Below are positions 9,067 to 36,132 of a stretch of DNA of 64,000 bases, in pieces. Source of the DNA: Protula sp. h YS-2021 (Eukaryota; Annelida; Polychaeta; Sabellida; Serpulidae). The first letter of the stretch is position 1; each line of letters opens with the position of its first letter. Location of the stretch: NCBI GenBank assembly GCA_949752745.1, contig OX457029.1, positions 10,889,511 through 10,953,510 on the forward strand, read 5' to 3'. The notes under the pieces are model-generated. The model made no database searches and had not been told where the DNA came from. It saw nothing but the letters and a program-made list of their open reading frames with translations. Position numbers and translations under genes: made by a program.

Positions 9067-9389
9067 TTTAACAGCAACTGAGCTAACAAGGGTAATGCAA
9101 ATTTAGCAATAGCTCCAATGAATCCTCCTTTCTGATTAACCAACTTCTTTTTTCTTCGAAGTGATATCTTCTTATCTGCTAGTGTACGTAGGGTATGACG
9201 TTCACGCTTGAATACCTTATACCTTTTTGAGCTTAAGGGTAAATGTCCTCGCAATATATTCAAACAAATTTCAAACAAGCTAGTTAATTCTTCCTTAGTA
9301 GCTTGTTGTAGCAAGGATTTACGTCGTTTAGGCCCGCTGCGTGCGAGCAAGTGAAGAAATGGTTGATTCGCTTGAATACGTTTAGACAT
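9063..9389 (-). CDS. Small basic Polinton protein with hydrophobic C-terminus
   Basis: 108 aa. Basic N-terminal helices (LARSGPKRRKSLLQQAT), a Lys/Arg-rich middle, then a glycine turn and a C-terminal hydrophobic helix (GAIAKFALPLLAQLLLK). Such proteins are recurrent in Polinton/adintovirus gene sets beside the ATPase, often described as core or membrane-active candidates. The start overlaps the ATPase stop by 8 bases. Function is not established from sequence. Confidence 0.6.
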   Translation of the reverse strand: MSKRIQANQPFLHLLARSGPKRRKSLLQQATKEELTSLFEICLNILRGHLPLSSKRYKVFKRERHTLRTLADKKISLRRKKKLVNQKGGFIGAIAKFALPLLAQLLLK

Positions 9390-10080
9390 CTTGGTTGCGA
9401 ATGGTTAAGTGACTTGGTTCTTGTTCATACGCCACCTTATCAACATAGACGTAATGTGTATCTTTTGGTAAAATGCCTGTACGAATACGTAGTTGATCAT
9501 TTGTCTTCGGCTTCAAATCAATGAATAAATAGCCATGAGGTTTGCTCGTAGCATCTTGATAGGCTTCTATGAGAAATTGAGATTTTCCAGGATACATTTG
9601 TCGCGCTAATGTACTTATTTGTTGACTGTCTCTAGGATTTTTAAACAGAATGATGTAATGTGTATTCAAACTAATATTTCGCATTTCTCTACCATGATGA
9701 AACAAATTATGCACAATAAAAATAATGCTTAGATTTTGATGACTGCTACCAACACTAAATAGACGTGTCATGCGTTCATCACTATGACATTTGGTCATTA
9801 AGTCATCAATGATGAGTAAGTTTGGTTTTTTCGGGTTAAAACGCTCTTCAATGTTATCTGGAATGCCTTGGTAAAATTCCACACCTTTCATTCCCTTATA
9901 CAAAGGCTGATCTGCTGCATAGAGCCATAAAATGGTTTTTGGAGAGGGTTTAATTAACTTTTGTTCTAGAATTTCTCTAACTAGAGAAGTTTTACCACTG
10001 CCTGTAGGTCCAGAGACCAAACACGTGAATGTCTTTCCACGTCGACATGTTAACACTAAATGATTAACACTTGTTAACAT
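9382..10080 (-). CDS. Genome-packaging ATPase (A32/FtsK-HerA type)
   Basis: 232 aa, normal for the family. Walker A is VSGPTGSGKTSLVREIL (about residues 22-38), Walker B is PNLLIIDDLM (about 85-95), and a sensor-like IIFIVHNLF segment follows near 120. By family knowledge this DNA translocase pumps the genome into the preformed capsid. It is first in the overlapping - strand run, so the region just upstream (10081-10128) is a candidate promoter. All nucleotide-binding residues look intact. Confidence 0.9.
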   Translation of the reverse strand: MLTSVNHLVLTCRRGKTFTCLVSGPTGSGKTSLVREILEQKLIKPSPKTILWLYAADQPLYKGMKGVEFYQGIPDNIEERFNPKKPNLLIIDDLMTKCHSDERMTRLFSVGSSHQNLSIIFIVHNLFHHGREMRNISLNTHYIILFKNPRDSQQISTLARQMYPGKSQFLIEAYQDATSKPHGYLFIDLKPKTNDQLRIRTGILPKDTHYVYVDKVAYEQEPSHLTIRNQDV

Positions 10081-10128
10081 ATCTTACATTTTATTTTATC
10101 AACACATCTTGCATTTTATCAACATATC

Positions 10129-10461
10129 TTACAAATCAAGTATTGATACAATGGTGTGAATAATTGGAGTCCATTGATCTTCAATGTACATTAACCAACT
10201 ACTTAATTCATCAAATGTGATAGCATCTACACCATATTTTTCACAACGTTGATTTGCATTATCTAACACTTTATCTAAATGAATGTAATATTTAGCTTCA
10301 TTCCAATATGTATAGACACATGCAGAATGACAAGTATGTTCTGAACACTCTTCATCTTGACAAGCAGGACATACTAAACATGCAAACTTTTTTACAGCTA
10401 ATAACATTTCTTCACAATATGTCTTTTGCACAATATATTGTCTCAATGTAATGTCTGTCAT
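10129..10461 (-). CDS. Cys-rich Polinton accessory protein
   Basis: 110 aa from the ATG at 10461; the frame is open further upstream without a better start. A Cys/His cluster at about residues 30-55 (CLVCPACQDEECSEHTCH) suggests a zinc-binding module, and the C-terminal half is helical. The start overlaps the stop of the next upstream gene as TAATG, so translation may be coupled or the genes shared on one transcript. Family not recognised. Confidence 0.5.
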   Translation of the reverse strand: MTDITLRQYIVQKTYCEEMLLAVKKFACLVCPACQDEECSEHTCHSACVYTYWNEAKYYIHLDKVLDNANQRCEKYGVDAITFDELSSWLMYIEDQWTPIIHTIVSILDL

Positions 10462-10748
10462 TATACTGCAATGTAGATTAACCACTCTCTCACTTCATAA
10501 AACAGTCTTGGATCAAATCGAGCAAAGTGATATGCTGCTTCCACATCAAACTCCTCAGCTCCGTCAATGTTTGAAAGCACACACTCTTTGATGAAATCCT
10601 CACGTAATTTCGGTACGTTCAGCGTGGAATGAGCAAGTTCCCAATAGATGTCAAAGTGTTCCAGTTGTTGTTGAATAGATCCAAAACGCGCCAGTTCACT
10701 TATCATGTAGTCCACATACGTCTCCTTGAAAAACGTTTCTACATCCAT
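10461..10748 (-). CDS. Polinton accessory protein, paralogue A
   Basis: 95 aa, all-helical composition. It shares a clear pattern with the ORF at 11497-11916: F...YVDY..S.L..F near the N-terminus, a W-containing helix (DIYWELAH), then FIKECVL and an acidic D.(D/E)(A/S)A stretch. The two are therefore diverged tandem paralogues of an unrecognised family. No catalytic motif is visible. Accessory genes at this end of Polintons commonly vary between elements, so a host-interaction role is possible but unsupported. Confidence 0.55.
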   Translation of the reverse strand: MDVETFFKETYVDYMISELARFGSIQQQLEHFDIYWELAHSTLNVPKLREDFIKECVLSNIDGAEEFDVEAAYHFARFDPRLFYEVREWLIYIAV

Positions 10749-10812
10749 CTTTCACATATCCATATGACACGTCTACACACTTTGACGACTGGTAAGCAAA
10801 TGACTTGTAGTC

Positions 10813-11325
10813 TTACTCGGCAGATACTGTTAGTGAGCCACACTTGTTGCAGAAGTTGTCAGGTTCACACAACTTGCAATTGTACTTGTGGCAGTGACAA
10901 TCATAATCCTCAGCATATCCGTAAGCACCACAATATTCACAGGTAAGTCCAAGTTGATTTTGCACATCCATATTCTCCAATCGAACTTCAGACAGTCTTT
11001 TCTTGGAAAGCTTTGACACTTTCATTCGATTGTCCTTTTGCAGCTTAACAGGAGTTTTCTTCCCATGACATTCCGTACATGGTAGTAAGGTTGAGATTAT
11101 GCTATGGATTTCCTGAAGCAATGTCCCCCATTCACCATCATTCATGTTGATGTAACGCGTATATTCTTTCCCTTCAAACAGTGATGTTTGCACAAAACTC
11201 ACATAGCGCATATCCAAGTATGAAATGACTTCGTTTGCGTTAAGTACAGTTTGAAGCCAATGTTGCGTAATCTTGCCAAGTTCTGACACACAATCTTCCA
11301 CAAGGATGGTGATAAAGCAAGCCAT
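10813..11325 (-). CDS. Zinc-ribbon protein with PC4-like segment
   Basis: 170 aa. The N-terminal half has strands and a Trp helix (YINMNDGEWGTLLQEIHS) like the element's other PC4-like proteins. The C-terminal half carries several CxxC pairs: CTECHG, CEYCGA, a Cys/His pair (CHCHKYNCKLC) and CNKCGS. This is consistent with two or more zinc ribbons. The upstream ORF at 11199-11423, in another frame, looks like a further PC4-like N-terminal domain of the same gene, so the present ATG at 11325 may be an artefact of a frameshift. Confidence 0.5.
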   Translation of the reverse strand: MACFITILVEDCVSELGKITQHWLQTVLNANEVISYLDMRYVSFVQTSLFEGKEYTRYINMNDGEWGTLLQEIHSIISTLLPCTECHGKKTPVKLQKDNRMKVSKLSKKRLSEVRLENMDVQNQLGLTCEYCGAYGYAEDYDCHCHKYNCKLCEPDNFCNKCGSLTVSAE

Positions 11326-11423
11326 CTCTCTCCACGTTTGATTCGAAGAAATAGCCCAAATTCTCCATGCTCCACAGTAATGGTTAAGTTTGCACTAATT
11401 TTAAAGCTGCTTGTCTTCTCCAT
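11199..11423 (-). pseudogene. PC4-like N-terminal segment in a shifted frame
   Basis: 74 aa from ATG 11423. Residues about 7-50 fit the PC4 strand-strand-Trp-helix order: FKISANLTITV, FGLFLRIKRG, then LALSPSLWKIV. After about 11290 this frame loses the pattern, while the overlapping frame of the zinc-ribbon ORF continues it. One indel between about 11270 and 11325 would explain this. Alternatively these are two overlapping genes. Confidence 0.4.
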
Positions 11424-11496
11424 GGGTGCGCGTTGAATGATAACTTCACTTCACCCTTCTCCTTTTATGCCATTAGAAATTGCAGAGTCAGCTTTT

Positions 11497-11916
11497 TTAT
11501 AGTTCTTCAAACATTTTACAAAGCTTTGAATTCACTTCAACTCGTTCATTGTTGAATCGAACAAGTTCTGATGCATTCGTCGTCAATGGAACGCCATCAT
11601 CATAATGTAAAATAATTCTAGCAGCTACAGCTAGCATGAGTTCAGCTGCCCAAGTTGTATTCGCGCGGATAAATGCTGAATCAATGTCGTAAGTTGATGG
11701 TAAAAGTAGTTCTTCACATTCCTGTAGAAATGAGTGGATGAATTCATGTCTTGGAATTATCTTTCCAACAGCTTCCCAATGCTTATGCAAATTCTTCACT
11801 TGTAAAATCCAATTAGATTCAAAAGCAGGAAGCTTTGAAAACACATAGTCAACATAGTTCACTTTGAAGACGTCATCCATGGTCTCTACACATCGGTGAA
11901 GAAGTAATGTTGACAT
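11497..11916 (-). CDS. Polinton accessory protein, paralogue B
   Basis: 139 aa. Shares with the 95-aa protein at 10461-10748 the spaced pattern VNYVDYVFSKLPAF, a W-containing helix (HKHWEAVG), and FLQECEELL. It is longer by about 45 residues at the C-terminus. Helical, with no recognisable domain. It is the outermost gene of the - strand block and lies about 320 bases inside the putative right end of the element. Confidence 0.55.
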   Translation of the reverse strand: MSTLLLHRCVETMDDVFKVNYVDYVFSKLPAFESNWILQVKNLHKHWEAVGKIIPRHEFIHSFLQECEELLLPSTYDIDSAFIRANTTWAAELMLAVAARIILHYDDGVPLTTNASELVRFNNERVEVNSKLCKMFEEL

Positions 11917-12009
11917 TGTTAATAATCAGGTGAAAGCGGAGAGCGATGTGTTCTGACGATACCTGAAAGCATTAAGACTTAACGTAGGGAAAATCCCATT
12001 CCTTCTCAA

Positions 12010-12165
12010 ATTTATTGATCGTTCCCACACTCTGAAATTATCGATCGGTTTTCCCTCACACTCTGTACGAGTGCACTCTGAAATTATCGATCGGTTTTCC
12101 CCCACACTCTGTACGAGTGCACTCTTAAATTTCTCAGTCGGTTTTCCCTCCACACTCTGTACACA
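12010..12165. repeat. Three short direct repeats near the Polinton right end
   Basis: A unit of about 50 bp containing ATCGATCGGTTTTCCC and CACTCTGTACGAGTGC is repeated two and a half to three times. The second motif includes a small palindrome. Subterminal repeats of this sort could belong to the element's terminal region, but the matching left end is not in the window. Confidence 0.6.
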
Positions 12166-12250
12166 TGTACATATGCTGTATGTGTGTGTGTGTGTGTGGT
12201 TACTGTAATGGGAAACCATTGAAATATGACTAATTAAATGTTATCATAAT

Positions 12251-12290
12251 AATAAAAAAAAAAAAAAGAAAAAAGAAAAAAAAAAGAAGG

Positions 12291-12361
<71 letters not shown>

Positions 12362-12377
12362 GGGGGGGGGGGGGGGG
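12251..12377. repeat. A-tract followed by G-run
   Basis: An A-rich stretch with a pure run of more than 50 A is followed by TTT and 17 G. Simple sequence, possibly marking an insertion junction beside the Polinton. Length is likely to be unstable or misassembled. Confidence 0.9.
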
Positions 12378-12551
12378 TCAGTCCTGACTGCCGCCTAGGG
12401 GGGGGGGTCCCCATGCTACATGATTCTTGACGAGGGGGGGGTCCCCATGCTACATGATTCTTGACCAGGGGGGGTCCCCATGCTATATGACTCTTGACCA
12501 GGGGGGGGGGGGTCCCATGGTATTTGATTCTCTACCAGGGGGGGGGTCCGT
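12361..12551. repeat. G-rich minisatellite, about 32-40 bp unit
   Basis: Four to five copies of a G run followed by TCCCCATGCTACATGATTC and TTGACCA. The G runs give repeated potential G-quadruplex tracts on the + strand. Confidence 0.8.
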
Positions 12552-12991
12552 CAGTATGACGTCACAAAGTGCGGTGATTCTCTCGTGCGGTGATTCTCTC
12601 GTTTCTCAACTACTCACTGCATCGGCTATACGTCGGAAATATAACGAATTCCGACGAAAACTAATTTTTTTATTTGAGATATTACAAGCATGTAATATGC
12701 GTATAAAAATATACGTATATTATACATATAGTTATATTTGTCGGTGAAACGTCGGAAATATACCGATTTCCAATGGATCTCAAATATATCACTACATCGG
12801 CTATACGTCGGAAATATACCGAATTCCGACGAAAACTAATGTTTTTATTTGAGATATTACAAGCATGTAATATGCGTATAAAAATATACGCATATTATAC
12901 ATATAGTTATATTTGTCGGTGAAACGTCGGAAATATACCGATTTCCAATGGATCTCTAAATTTGTGTATTTCACGCATAACTTGAAATGAA

Positions 12992-13105
<114 letters not shown>

Positions 13106-13435
13106 TGCATTGTGTACGAGTGCTCCACATATTCCACAGCGTCGTAAAAAAGATGCCGATATTGCCAACGCGCATTATACGTATTTTTTTAAACGTCTAT
13201 AAAACGCATATTTTCCTATGTATAAACGACGCCGGAAATACATCGGAAAAAAGATGCCGATATTGCAATTGTATATTATACGTATTTTTTATACGTCTAT
13301 AAAACGCATATTTTCCGATGCCTATTCGGCGTCGGAAATTCATCGATTGGCGTTTTGTAGGGGACATTATGAAGAATCAATAGTGGAGCAATATGAATAT
13401 ACTTGAAAATTATCATTTGCCTCAATAAACTAGCC

Positions 13436-13527
13436 CCAGCCGCCGTGGAGTAGAGGTATGTTTCGCGCCTAGGATGCAAGAGGTCCCCGGTTCAAACCCA
13501 AGTAAGTACTAGTGTTCAGTTGCAATA
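13436..13527 (+). repeat. tRNA-like SINE segment
   Basis: A-box-like GTGGAGTAGAGGTATG and B-box-like GGTTCAAACCC lie at tRNA spacing, followed by AAGTACTAGTGTTCAGTTGCA-type sequence. The same head and tail occur at 60948-61048, which shows a family and not a tRNA gene. Confidence 0.6.
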
Positions 13528-13939
13528 TATAGATATGCTATGTTGTATATTGATATGCTATGGTGTATGTATGAATATGTGAATTATGAATGATTGGTAA
13601 AGGTTCAATGGGTCAGTTAAGGTTAGAAACAATTTTTTTACGTATAAAAATCATCGGAAGTTCGTCGGAAATGCATCGGAATATAAACGTATAACCGACG
13701 TATAGCCGACGGTTGGTATCCGACGTCGAAGAATTTGTAGGGATATTTCCGACGGTGGCCCGACGTATTAAAGATATATCGGCCCGATGTATATCCGATG
13801 TACGAAGCCGCTATATCTATTATGCGTCGGGCCATAGTTAATCCTATGTGCAACCGATACATCGGCCGACGAAGTTGCCGATATTGCCGATCTAGTATAG
13901 ATGTATTTTAGACGTTACGCGAGTGTTCGGGTTTGTACC

Positions 13940-14494
13940 TGCCTCTTTTTTTTTGGTGGGGGGGGGGGGGAGGGAAGGCGTCGAGGAGAGTGGGGGTGGG
14001 TAGGTGGAAAGGGTCACTTCGAACTGTAGAGGTTTGTTTATTATTATTACTATAGCATACACACACACATATAGCGTCAGTCTATCTACAAAACATTCAT
14101 AAACAAAGCTTGAATCCACCTCCTCCTCCCCACCAACCCCCCCCCCCCCCCACAATTTCGCCCCCTCTACACGTACTGACATCCCCACATCACCAGACCC
14201 CCTCCCGTCTCCATATGCGTGGACTCTATATGACAAATTCTCACCGCCCATCCCCACCCCCCTAGTTCGCGCCGTCTGTGCGTATTGATAGCTCCACACC
14301 ACCAACCTCCCCACCCCTTCCCCACAATTTGTTCCGTCTGCACCTGCTAACACCTCCTAACCACAAACCCCAGCATAAGCACTGACATATCCTCATCCCC
14401 CCTAGCCCCTGTCCCCCTGACCCCCCACCCCCGCCCCGTATTCACACTCACACTATTATCAGGGACTCTCGCATCTTTCAACGATCTATGTCAT
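13940..14494. other. Low-complexity C/G-rich stretch, no gene
   Basis: Purine/pyrimidine-skewed sequence with G and C runs, degenerate relatives of the following CCCC-rich minisatellite. No coding signal is seen. Confidence 0.6.
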
Positions 14495-15215
14495 CGCATA
14501 CACATGACATCTGCCCACCACCAACGCCTCCCCCTCTATACCTACTGACATCTCCCCACCACCAACGCCTTCCCCTCTATACCTACTGACATCTCCCCAC
14601 CACCAACGCCTCCCCCTCTCTCTATACCCACTGACATCTCCCCACCACCAACGCCTCCCCCTCTGTACCTACTGACATCTCCCTACCACCAACGCCTTCC
14701 CCTCTATACCTACTGACATCTCCCCACCACCAACGCCTTCCCCTCTCTCTATACCCACTGACATCTCCCCACCACCAACGCCTCCCCCTCTATACCCACT
14801 GACATCTCCCCACCACCAACGCCTTCCCCTCTATACCTACTGACATCTCCCCACCACCAACGCCTTCCCCTCTCTCTATACCCACTGACATCTCCCCACC
14901 ACCAACGCCTCCCCCTCTATACCTACTGACATCTCCCCACCACCAACGCCTTCCCCTCTCTCTATACCCACTGACATCTCCCCACCACCAACGCCTCCCC
15001 CTCTATACCTACTGACATCTCCCCACCACCACCGCCCTCCCCCCTCTCTACACCTACTGACATCTCCCCACGACCAACGCCTTCCCATTCTCTCTACACC
15101 TACTGCCATCTCCTCACCACCAATATCCCCCTCTATACTTACTAATAACTCCCCACCACCGACGCCCTCCCATTCTATCTATACATACTGACATCTCCTC
15201 ACCGCCATCTTTCAA
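14495..15215. repeat. Minisatellite, 41-45 bp unit
   Basis: About 15 copies of a unit holding TACTGACATCTCCCCACCAC and CAACGCCT(C/T)CCCCTCTATACC. Length variants differ by an extra CTCT. Units decay at both ends. Confidence 0.9.
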
Positions 15216-15644
15216 CGATCTCTGTCATCACATACATTTAAATGCCAATACAAACGTAAGTAAGTACAATAACAACTCTTTATTTTCATTACAATGCCGT
15301 AAATGACACACATGTAGACTGCATAAAACTTAATAACGCTCCCAACGTTGTCATCTAACAGCAGACCTCTGGTGACATTCAAAACCACAAAGTGGATGGT
15401 ACTTCCTGTCTTTCAGTGCTTTGACTAGAATACGACGTCACGCACAAATATATTGCTAAAATTATCCAGTTTAAATATTCGTATAAAAGCTTATTATACA
15501 TAAAGAAATATCACCAGGATATAACACAAAAAGTATAATAATATGCCAATATTTACTTATGGAGTTCGCAAAAATATAAATTTGCGCTGAGCGGTGAGGG
15601 GCCAGTTGTCACAGCCGATTCAAATATTTGTTACTTACAAGTTA
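15216..15644. other. No gene seen
   Basis: AT-rich sequence without recognised ORF, RNA or repeat. Confidence 0.5.
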
Positions 15645-16489
15645 ATAAACCCGGCAAAAAAAATTTCTAGCCACTTAGAGATTTGTGAATATTTCAAAAT
15701 ATAGCTTACTTAAGAGGTAATGACTGCTCTTGTCTGCTTCCAACATGACTTATCCTAAGCTGAGTTGAAACTTATATTATAACTTATAATAGATATGTCC
15801 TCACAAAAATTCTATCACTCTTAATTTCTACAGCAGGGGTCATTTTCAAAAATTGCACTTTGGAAATCCCTGTTCAGTAATGGGTGTGGCCACTTCCATT
15901 TGTTATGCATTCTGCCAGCGTTTGCGCATGCTGTGCACGAGTTTTCTAACGTATTGTTCTGGCATTCTGTCCCATTCTTCCGAAAGATACCTCCTAATGT
16001 CGTTGAGATTTTCTCCGCAGTTACTCGGCGATGTAGTGCCCTTCCTAAGTAATCCCACACGTGCTCTATGGGATTTAAGCCGGGTGAGCAAGACGGCCAG
16101 TCCATTCGGTGTATTCTTCCAGTAGCCCGATGGCGCGGGCCCGATCAAGAATAGATAATCTGCCCATTATCACTCATTTTCAACACCGCAGGGCGAGTCG
16201 GATTAAACAAATTGATTAATCTTAGCACACACGCACACAAAGCGCACACATGAAACAATAGACACTTTTGCATTGAACCTTCCACAGTGCAATTTTTGAA
16301 AGAGATCGCTGCTCTGCAAAAACGAATCGTGTTCACTGGAGCATGGCCGAATAATATTGCTAAAAACAGTTTTCTGTCACACATATACAGGGGTATTTGG
16401 AAATGTATATATATTACACATTTTTAAAATTTAAACCCTTTCTTTTCTCAAAAATATTAGGTGGATAGAAACTTTTTTGCCGGGTTTAT
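15645..16489. mobile_element. Decayed Tc1/mariner-like element
   Basis: Terminal inverted repeats ATAAACCCGGCAAAAAA start near 15645 and end near 16489, with TTTCTA-type continuation on both sides. Between them is a broken transposase fragment on the - strand. At about 850 bp it is roughly half the length of an autonomous Tc1 element, so it is internally deleted. The TA target duplication is not clean. Confidence 0.8.
15821..16148 (-). pseudogene. Tc1-like transposase C-terminal fragment
   Basis: One frame carries MDWPSCSPGLNPIEHVWDYL, the hallmark third-acid block of Tc1 transposases. The overlapping frame carries LSEEWDRMPEQYVRKLVHSM, the usual C-terminal continuation. The two frames show a frameshift. 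The N-terminal DNA-binding and first catalytic regions are absent. Confidence 0.85.
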
Positions 16490-16859
16490 TTTTAGTTGTC
16501 ATTTGTAATCAAAACGCCAGTTACGTCATGAAAAGACAAATATCTTGACTTTTGTGTAAATTTTCCAGACCCCAGTTGTTCCTCTGTTTTCGTCTTTAAG
16601 AAGGAAGCGAAAATTGGGTCAGTGACTGGAAAAAAAACAAGCTAAAATGTTTTCACATCTGACAACTGGTTCATAAATATAGTTATTTCTAAAACATGCA
16701 AACAACTAGTCCGAATTTCGCTACACGCAGCGAAATGGCACCCACTTGCAATGATACAATCTGTGTGGTCAAAGAGACATCTTTCGGTGTTTCGATATAA
16801 TTATCAGCTTCCGAATTAATATCTTGAACGAGGACATAGAAGTAATTATAATGTAATCT

Positions 16860-17230
16860 CTTTTGGGCACAAAATAATCAAATTCAGTTTTATAATCGTT
16901 TTCGAGATAATGGTCAACTTCCGGTTTTTGACCTTGACTATGACGGAGGAGGTCGTTTTTGTCCAAAGAGTCGAAAATGAGCTCAAAATCGCTCTCTCTC
17001 TCTCTCTCTCTCTAACCGTTTTCGAGATAAGTCGGCCTATTGTTAACGGCACGTGAGTTCACGTGACCTTTGACCTTGACCCTTAAGAATGAAGATTAAG
17101 AATAAATGTTTACCCCTACTGAGTACGTTTTGTGTGTTCAAACTGGGATGTGAGCATTTTTATGGCTACTTTTTGTGATTAAAAATATTTTGACCTCATT
17201 TCGACCTTGGCCTCTGAGGTTCAAGATAAA
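16860..17230. repeat. Copy of the GAGATAA satellite family
   Basis: Two or three degenerate units with CGTTTTCGAGATAA, TCAACTTCCGGTTTTTGACC and CGAAAATGAGCTCAAAAT. A (TC)n run lies inside at about 16991-17013. Same family as 53090-53545 and 62925-63880. Confidence 0.8.
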
Positions 17231-17828
17231 AATTTTTTACGGATTTCACGTCAACTCATTACTGTGTATATCTCTTCCAAATGCCGTCTTTCTACGACAA
17301 AGCCTGTAGGCGTTTTCTGGAAATAGCGTAGGAGGTGTTTTGTGGAAATCTCCAAGACGCAAAAAAAAAAAAGAATAACCAGCCAGAATTCTTGGCAAAG
17401 CATACCCATTTGCAAACTGTGTTTGCAAGTGGGAATAATAGGACCAAATGAAAACTACCACCACTGGTGTAACTCATCCCTTGTCGCCCCAACTAAGCAT
17501 ACGCATGTAGGAGGCAACTAGTTTGTCATAAACTAAATAAATTAAGACAAAAACTTCCTGCAGTGAGGCATTTAAAAAAGTGATGTGTCATTCGATCTAT
17601 ATGTACAGAATGTCATTTTTTGTCTTGAGCCTACGGACACGTAGAAACCTCCTGCTTCAGGAAAAAAAAAACAAATTAAATAAAATTAAATAAATAAATT
17701 AAAATAACATTTTGCATATACGGAATAATGAGTTACTATTTAATTGTTATTAATTCACGACACTTTACTTGTTTAGTCTAGGCGTTATCCAGAGTTGTGG
17801 ATCTACATCGTTTTTTCACAACCAATTC
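17231..17828. other. No gene seen
   Basis: AT-rich with short A runs. No supported feature. Confidence 0.5.
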
Positions 17829-18416
17829 ACCCAGCAAACATTAAGACGTCAGAAAGACGTCGGGTCGACGTCGTGACCCGACGTTTCCGACGTCGGACTG
17901 ACGTGCCGGTTTTGGTTGTATATGAAATGGAACCGACGTCGGGTTTTCAACGTCAGAATGACGTCGGGTTCCGACCTAAATCCGACGTCGGAATTAAGTC
18001 GGTTTTAGGTTGTATATGAAATTGGAACCGACGTCGGATTCCGACCTGAAACTGACTAGAGTTATATAATTAATAGATAATTAATCATTCAACATACGAA
18101 AGCATTTTTCGTGTAAATTTTTACAATCTAGGAAGAAAAATACAAATGCGCCATCAAAATTCTAAAATTTTCATGTAAAAATTACGTTTTTTCTTCCTCT
18201 TTTTAAAAATGACTTCCATTTCCGGTGAGCTATAATAATGTTCATCGCTTTTTTGTCATTTTTGCAACGTCGGAATGACGTCAGAAAACCGAAGTCGCCT
18301 CGACGTCGGAATAAAGTCGAGATTTGGGGTAATAGGTCAGAATATGGTTGTGAAATCGTCGCGACCAAAATCCAACCTTTTTTTCAACCAAAAAAGACGT
18401 CGGTTGTTTGCTGGGC
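17829..18416. mobile_element. MITE built of GACGTC units, CCCAGCAAAC ends
   Basis: Inverted ends CCCAGCAAACA (left) and TGTTTGCTGGG (right) enclose about 590 bp in which GACGTC/GACGTCGG recurs many times. No coding capacity. Related ends and architecture are seen at 36133-37109 and 60349-61317. Confidence 0.75.
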
Positions 18417-18697
18417 ACTGTTGAACAAAACAAATATCTTGTATTTATAGAGTTTTATAAAGTATTATGCGCGACCCCCCCCCCCCCCCCCCGACACACC
18501 ATTTCCTCATATCCCTTCTAATTTGTGTTAATGAAAATAAAAAAAAACACGTTCAGATATAAAAGATCAAAATTGGTCGTAAATTCACCGTACGCACTGC
18601 ATTTAAACGTTTACGTTTGTTCAAGTGATTACAGTGGTAATTTGGCGAATCCGACAATATATCACAATAATTCTTATCAGTAGTTCACAAAAATATA
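18417..18697. other. Short 3' flank of the lectin receptor gene
   Basis: Contains a run of about 17 C at 18475-18492 and AT-rich sequence. No clear AATAAA on the minus strand just after the stop, so the 3' UTR end is unknown. Confidence 0.4.
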
Positions 18698-35415
<16,718 letters not shown>

Positions 35416-36132
35416 CTTATAGGTTCGAAAGTTATCGAACAACGAGGCTTATTCTTCCGTAGAATGCTTTCAAATAAATGCACAAGACTCTACAATACTT
35501 TTTCAGATATATGAAAATATCTTTGTGATTCAACACCAATGTTTCACCAGTTTTTGGAAATGTGCATTGAACAACACCGATTAAACCCCTCTTTTAATGC
35601 GTTTTTTTTTAGTTTTTATTGTATGAATGAAGTACCGGGAACAAGTCACTAACAGGATATCTTACGCTGTTTGCATAAGCGTGCATATTAACCTGTCGCT
35701 CGTTGCGAAACCTGTGTTGCTATAAATAGCCCACACAGGATATTGTCATAAAAATGACTTATGTTTGCTTCATGAAGAAAAATCAATATAATGTAATCGC
35801 AAATGGCATTATCGTAAACAAACATGATGCCTTTTTTTGCAGCGTAATCCTAAAAGGACCACTTTTTTTCAAAAGTTAGATGTAGAAACAGAAATACGAC
35901 CACCGGTACCGTAGTTCAATGTTCCCGGTGGCCCTATTCCCGGAGCTCTACCGAAGTTCTACCGGAGTTCCACGAAAAAAAGATAAAGAAATCTGGCTGA
36001 AGTGAAATTTGTGGGAAAACAATAGTCCCTGGTGATCTGTCATTGATCACTCATCTTCTTTTTTTTTTTGGAGGGGGGGGGGGGGGGGTTGGAGCTCGTG
36101 GAGGAGGGTGTTGGTTTAAAGTCGGAATCAAT
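35416..36132. other. 5' flank of the lectin receptor, no gene seen
   Basis: AT-rich. It should contain the receptor's promoter, but no TATA or Inr could be assigned. A G run lies at 36071-36089. Confidence 0.4.

Larger units (their letters stand above)
1..12240. mobile_element. Polinton/Maverick (adintovirus-like) element, left end outside window
   Basis: Integrated virus-like DNA transposon. Seen: a protein-primed type B polymerase, adenain-like protease, major capsid, penton, small basic core protein and A32/FtsK-type packaging ATPase, which together are the Polinton/adintovirus hallmark set. The + strand block (polymerase, PC4-like ORFs) and the - strand virion block converge at about 5136-5287, where AATAAA-like signals lie on both strands. 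Most capsid-block genes overlap by a few bases or lie within a few bases of each other. No retroviral-type integrase is visible, so it may lie left of the window or be lost. The right boundary is unresolved; the last recognised gene ends near 11916 and short repeats follow to about 12165. Most ORFs are open, which implies a recent insertion, but some accessory ORFs are frameshifted. Confidence 0.88.

Noticed and set aside
12010..12240. Defined right terminal inverted repeat of the Polinton
   Set aside because: The left end is not in the window, so the repeats here cannot be shown to be terminal.
14876..15109. Gly-rich minus-strand ORF
   Set aside because: Shadow of the 41-45 bp minisatellite.
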